The notes below the pieces were generated by a model. It saw only the letters and a list, made by a program, of their open reading frames with translations. It made no database searches and had not been told where the DNA came from. Both the position numbers and the translations under genes were made by a program. From assembly GCF_014205015.1 (NCBI RefSeq), contig NZ_JACHMO010000001.1, forward strand, positions 6,200,001-6,264,000: a stretch of DNA of 64,000 bases, read 5' to 3'. Shown in pieces: positions 61,901 through 64,000 of the stretch (position 1 is the stretch's first letter; the number at the start of each line of letters is the position of its first letter). The DNA is from Saccharothrix ecbatanensis. Lineage in GTDB: Bacteria; Actinomycetota; Actinomycetes; Mycobacteriales; Pseudonocardiaceae.

Positions 61901-64000
61901 GATGCCGCGCGAGTAGATCGCGATCTCACGGCGGCCGTCCGGGTCGGCCGGGCCGACGGTCACCTGGACCTGCCGGGCGTCGTCCGCCAGGACCAGCTGC
62001 GCGCTGATCTCCAGCTCCTCCAGCACCGGGCAGTCGACCGCCGAACCGGCCGCCATGGCCAGGTCGACCAGCGCGACGCCGGGCACCACCAGGGCGCCGA
62101 GGACGACGTGGTCGGCGATCCACGGCTGCGCGTCGGCCGCGATGCGTCCGGTGAACACCCATTCGTCGCGGTCGGCCACCGACACGGCGGCGGTGAGGAT
62201 CGCGTGGTCGAGCCCGATCTGGCCCGCCGCGGCGACGTCCGCCCCGCCGGAGCCCGGCGCCAGCCAGAACCGCTCCCGCTGGAACGCGTACGTGGGCAGT
62301 TCGACCTGGGCCGCCTCGGTTCCGGCGTAGTACGCCGTCCAGTCGATGGTGACCCCCGCGGCCCGCGCCTCACCGAGGAAGCGGGCGAACGTCCCGACCT
62401 CGTCGTGCTTCGCACGCAGCGCCGGGACCAGCACCACGTCGTCGGTGTCCAGGGTCTGCCGCGCCATCGCGGTCAGCACCGCGTCCGGGCCGAGCTCCAG
62501 GAACCTCCTGGCGCCCAACCTGTACAACGTCCGCATGCCGTCGGCGAACCGCACGGCGCGTCGGACGTGCTTCACCCAGTACATCGGGTCGGTGACCTCG
62601 TCGGTCACCCGCTCGCCGGTCACGTTCGACACGATCGGGATCTTGGGCTTGGCGAACCGCAGCCCCCGCGCGACCTTGGCGAACTCCAGCAGCATCGGCT
62701 CCATCCGCGGCGAGTGGAACGCGTGGGACACCTTGAGCCGGTTGGTCTTCCGGTCCGCGAACTTCGGCAACCACTCCTCGGCGGCGTCGGCGTCACCGGA
62801 CACCACCACCGCGCGCGGACCGTTCACCGCCGCGATCTCCAGCCGGCCCTCGAAGCCGGTCAGGGACGCGGCGACCTCCTCCTCGGTCGCCTGCACGGCC
62901 ACCATCGCGCCGCCCTCGGGCAGCGCGCCCATCAGCCGGCCACGTGCCACCACCAGCGCGGCGGCGTCCTCCAGCGACAACACCCCGGCCACGTGCGCCG
63001 CGGCGATCTCGCCCACCGAGTGCCCGATCAGGTAGTCCGGCTTCACGCCGAACGACTCGACCAGCCGGAACAGCGCCACCTCGACGGCGAACAACGCCAC
63101 CTGCGTGTACTCGGTGGAGTTCAGCAGCTCCGCCTCGGCGGACCCGGCCTCGGCGCTCATCAGCTCGCGCACCGACCGGCCCACCAGCGGATCCGCCGCC
63201 GCGCACACCTCGTCCAGCGCGTCCGAGAAACGGGGGTACGCCGCCGCGAGGTCCGCGCCCATCCGGGCCCGCTGCGAACCCTGGCCGGTGAACAGCACCG
63301 CCGTCTTGCCGGTGACCGCCCGGCCGTCGGCCGATCCCGGTTCCCCGGTCGTCAGGGCCGTCAACGCGGCCATCAGCTCGTCGCGGTCGGAGGCCGTGAC
63401 CACCGCACGCCGCTCCAGCAGCGCACGCGTGGTCGCCACCGAGTAGCCGATGTCGGCCGGCGTCAGCTCGGGCCGCGCCGCCAGGTGGTCGCGCAACTGC
63501 GTGGCCTGCGCCCGCACGGCCGCCTCGCTGCGCCCGGACACCAGCACCGGGACCACACCGGACGGCCGTCGCGGCGCATCCGGTTCCGCGGTCTCGGCGG
63601 GCGCGGAAGGGGCTTCCTCCAGGATGACGTGCACGTTGGTGCCGCTCACGCCGAACGACGAGATCCCCGCCCGGCGCAGCCTGCCCTCCGACCGCCACGG
63701 CCGCGGCTCCGACAGCAGCGCGACCGCGCCGCGATCCCACTCCACGTTCGGGGACGGTGTGTCCGCGAACAGGGTGGCGGGCAGCGTCTCGTGCCGCATC
63801 GCCAGCACCATCTTGATCAGGCCCGCGACGCCCGCGGCGGCCGACGTGTGGCCGATGTTGGACTTGATCGACCCCAGCCACACCGGGCCGTTCGCCCGGT
63901 CCTGGCCGTAGGTGGCCAGCAGGGCGTGCGCCTCGATCGGGTCGCCGAGCTCCGTTCCGGTGCCGTGGCCCTCCACGGCGTCGACGTCCGCGGCCGACAG
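55904..64000 (-). CDS. Modular type I polyketide synthase, terminal subunit (5' end beyond window)
   Basis: The visible 2,699 codons cover two modules and a release domain, read right to left. Module A: C-terminal part of a KS (VEGHGTGT), malonyl-type AT (GHSVGE, SHAFHS; ~62,420-63,300), DH (HVVLGALVVPG, but HPGLFEAVLQ with Glu in place of the catalytic Asp, 61,625-61,627), KR (NADPH loop TCGPGGAG; the catalytic Tyr position is Asn at 60,434-60,436), ACP (GLDSMGAVEL; ~59,900-60,130). Module B: complete KS (TACSAS, EAHGTGT, KSNIGH), AT with GHSQGE and FASH (~57,400-58,280), ACP with GFNSVGVV (Ser present, Asp to Asn), TE (GYSIGGA, LLDSPSP, DHFG; ~55,930-56,620). Module A is thus predicted not to reduce its beta-keto group, and module B is predicted to accept a larger alkylmalonyl extender. 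Confidence 0.95.
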   Translation of the reverse strand: MSAADVDAVEGHGTGTELGDPIEAHALLATYGQDRANGPVWLGSIKSNIGHTSAAAGVAGLIKMVLAMRHETLPATLFADTPSPNVEWDRGAVALLSEPRPWRSEGRLRRAGISSFGVSGTNVHVILEEAPSAPAETAEPDAPRRPSGVVPVLVSGRSEAAVRAQATQLRDHLAARPELTPADIGYSVATTRALLERRAVVTASDRDELMAALTALTTGEPGSADGRAVTGKTAVLFTGQGSQRARMGADLAAAYPRFSDALDEVCAAADPLVGRSVRELMSAEAGSAEAELLNSTEYTQVALFAVEVALFRLVESFGVKPDYLIGHSVGEIAAAHVAGVLSLEDAAALVVARGRLMGALPEGGAMVAVQATEEEVAASLTGFEGRLEIAAVNGPRAVVVSGDADAAEEWLPKFADRKTNRLKVSHAFHSPRMEPMLLEFAKVARGLRFAKPKIPIVSNVTGERVTDEVTDPMYWVKHVRRAVRFADGMRTLYRLGARRFLELGPDAVLTAMARQTLDTDDVVLVPALRAKHDEVGTFARFLGEARAAGVTIDWTAYYAGTEAAQVELPTYAFQRERFWLAPGSGGADVAAAGQIGLDHAILTAAVSVADRDEWVFTGRIAADAQPWIADHVVLGALVVPGVALVDLAMAAGSAVDCPVLEELEISAQLVLADDARQVQVTVGPADPDGRREIAIYSRGIAGGSEAVCHAKGRLGAGIALPAAFDTEWPPADAEPVAVDDLYTHLAEAGADYGALFQGVQSAWRRGDEIFTEVALPDDTDGVGYGVHPGLFEAVLQGGLLDIDPDAGLGLPVSWANVSFGQTTAARLRVRVTTSDSVLRVDAVDLDGEPVVSVGRIAYRPAAPQLDSALLPDTDSLFTLTWAAVDAEPSQAARVAVLGDLEAAGDRFADLDALASAVAEGATAPTLVLAPITASDADARVACAQAIDTVRRWVANPLTADARLVLVTRGAVAAGGLVPDPALAAVWGAVRVVQAEHPDTVVLVDLDDRNGPEWTVLGDLDEPELAVREGALFAPRLAPAPTAEAGPELDPEGTILITCGPGGAGPVLARQLAERHDAARLLLVTVGGPDEAVDAVAADLGARAAAGDTADQLAEVLTSVDRLTAVVHAPGVLDDGTLDTHTADQLDQAIAAKLDIALRLRELTAGHDLAAFVLVCSDAGLSGAGGRVANAAGDAALDALGHRLRADGVPATALVWSTEPELVRQLAERMVTATPALLAPLRPDLAELRAQARQGTLAPLLRGLVRMPARRGRAGGSLARMLAETAEADRVRVVLDLVRTQVASVLGHDTHTAIDAERPFKDMGLDSMGAVELRNRLTRVTGLRLPATMVFDYPTPAAIAHRIVGEFAEVAEPAKTTSRSRRKVVDEPLAIVGMSCRYPGGVDSPEKLWEFVAAGGDGIVEFPTDRDWNLEELFNEDFEQSGTTYAKMGGFIEGAGGFDAGFFAIGPNEAKAMDPQQRWLLEGAWEALEHAGIDPDSLRGSDTGVYCGATNTDYGTVVPPELEEFHMTGVMSSVLSGRVAYTLGLEGPAITVDTACSASLVAVHLAMQALRAGECSLALAGGVTVMSTPVALTDTARLQGLSPDGRCKAFSAAADGTSFADGMGLLVLERLSDARRNGHTVLAVLRGSAVNQDGATNGLTAPNGPSQERVIRAALEASRLRPDQVDVVEAHGTGTGLGDPIEAHALMATYGQERENGPLRLGSIKSNIGHAGPAAGVAGVIKMVQAMRNEVLPRTLHVDEPSPHIDWDMGDVELLLENQPWKPNGHPRRAGVSAFGMSGTNAHVIVEEAPASDLAPLPTRQQPPGVPVLLSARTRAALRSQAERLHAHLVDHPELDLLDVGFSTATSRAALSRRAAVAARDRDELLDGLAALASDKPADHTVDGKVMDGKTVFVFPGHGSQWTEMAVKLLDTAPAFAAEIAACAKAFEPYADWNLEDVLRAAPGAPSLDVVDGVIPVNVLQPAVFSVMVSLAALWRANGVEPDAVVGHSQGEVAAAYVAGALSLEDAARIVVVRNRLAHDMMPNDAGLLWIGAPDDDVDRRVRKYDGRVSVSVVNSPVSVVLTGDADILLEVQAECERDGVRTRPLGTAFASHTVAVEVLKSELLEQLAPVAPRSSRVPFFSTALGEYVDTAGLDANYWYRNLRNRVGFEAAICGLIDDGATRFVEVSPHPVLSTAIEQTAMAHDMEGRGETVATVGTLRRDEGGLDRFALSLAEAHTVGVDVDWDGFYATTGATRVVLPTYAFQRKRYWLAPAAYGSGAGQPSLESQDEQNDDEGGALVRQLAAVPAAERESLVQEVIRKQVAAVLGYPSGDAIEADQGFWELGFNSVGVVRLCNRLNRVTGVSVPSTAVFEHPDVVGLSRWLVRHVAGDVAAADPNGSVAETEESTSDGSGLAANGLAPDSGGMFTSLVKHALNEGDLDRGLQWLMDASRFRPAFTSPAELPETGGHVVRLARGDSKVAVVCVPSFAVGSGPHLFLALAQGLSGHNVYACALPGFRDGEPLPGAWNAAMEVVADEIRQAVGDADEVVLVGYSIGGAVAHSLAVELRRSGRDVAGLVLLDSPSPQFVVENGGGAFESSMTTMLNGDFDMAFDAAGWLAMGAYLRLLPERVDTDVEIPRLYVRADEKHSWPGWDLGGDLVDVPADHFGIINDPGCAAAVETWIRRGFLAESGSQDKEMS

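Noticed and set aside
40966..64000. Assigning the cluster to a known named polyketide
   Set aside because: I recognise the enzyme families but not the whole combination, and most of the PKS lies beyond the right edge, so no product name is justified.

Overview
The window is very GC-rich DNA from an actinomycete, most likely of the Pseudonocardiales (Saccharothrix/Lentzea/Actinosynnema type). This is inferred from the dense high-GC coding, the conserved order argS-lysA-hom-thrC-thrB-rho-rpmE-prfA-prmC-tsaC on the minus strand, an EphD-like fusion, and a modular type I polyketide synthase. No species name can be given from sequence alone.

Layout. 1-17,734: core genome, mainly the aspartate-family amino acid / Rho / release factor / threonylcarbamoyl-AMP synthase block, read right to left. 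It has accessory interruptions: a VapBC toxin-antitoxin pair lying between an intact prmC and an almost identical, internally deleted copy of its 3' half (1,982-3,437), and a nested inverted-repeat structure beside rho (8,609-8,768). 17,905-23,550: DUF3105 and DUF305 proteins, then an IS5-type element that appears to carry an Imm1-type immunity gene as a passenger, a DUF305 3' remnant, a small secreted protein and an acyl-CoA dehydrogenase. 23,890-30,736: a large secreted GH92 mannosidase with an unusual Gln at the expected general-acid position, a cation diffusion facilitator and an EphD-like hydrolase/dehydrogenase fusion. 30,796-34,447: tRNA-Arg(CCG) followed by a three-gene minus-strand operon (nucleosidase, large membrane protein, small membrane protein). 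The first two proteins share a short Asn/Gly/Gln motif, and I read the operon as a candidate conflict or defence system. 34,637-40,781: a Nudix protein and a five-gene oligopeptide-type ABC importer.

40,966-64,000 (continuing past the right edge): a polyketide biosynthetic cluster I do not recognise. A ketoacyl synthase III, a 3-hydroxyacyl-CoA dehydrogenase and a crotonyl-CoA carboxylase/reductase should make a branched alkylmalonyl-CoA extender, with a divergently transcribed Zn alcohol dehydrogenase. A long minus-strand operon then encodes the terminal PKS, a P450, a metallo-beta-lactamase-fold enzyme, a carboxymuconolactone-decarboxylase-like protein, two tandem P450-DUF2867 cassettes, an O-methyltransferase and a class III aminotransferase. 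The visible PKS has two modules and a thioesterase. The penultimate module carries a DH with Glu in place of the catalytic Asp and a KR without its catalytic Tyr. The last module has a non-standard AT specificity motif (FASH) and an ACP with Asn in place of the usual Asp before the phosphopantetheine Ser.

Main points to follow: the repeated P450-DUF2867 pairing, the nucleosidase/membrane operon at the tRNA, the IS carrying an immunity gene, the GH92 Gln substitution, and the prmC-flanked VapBC insertion.
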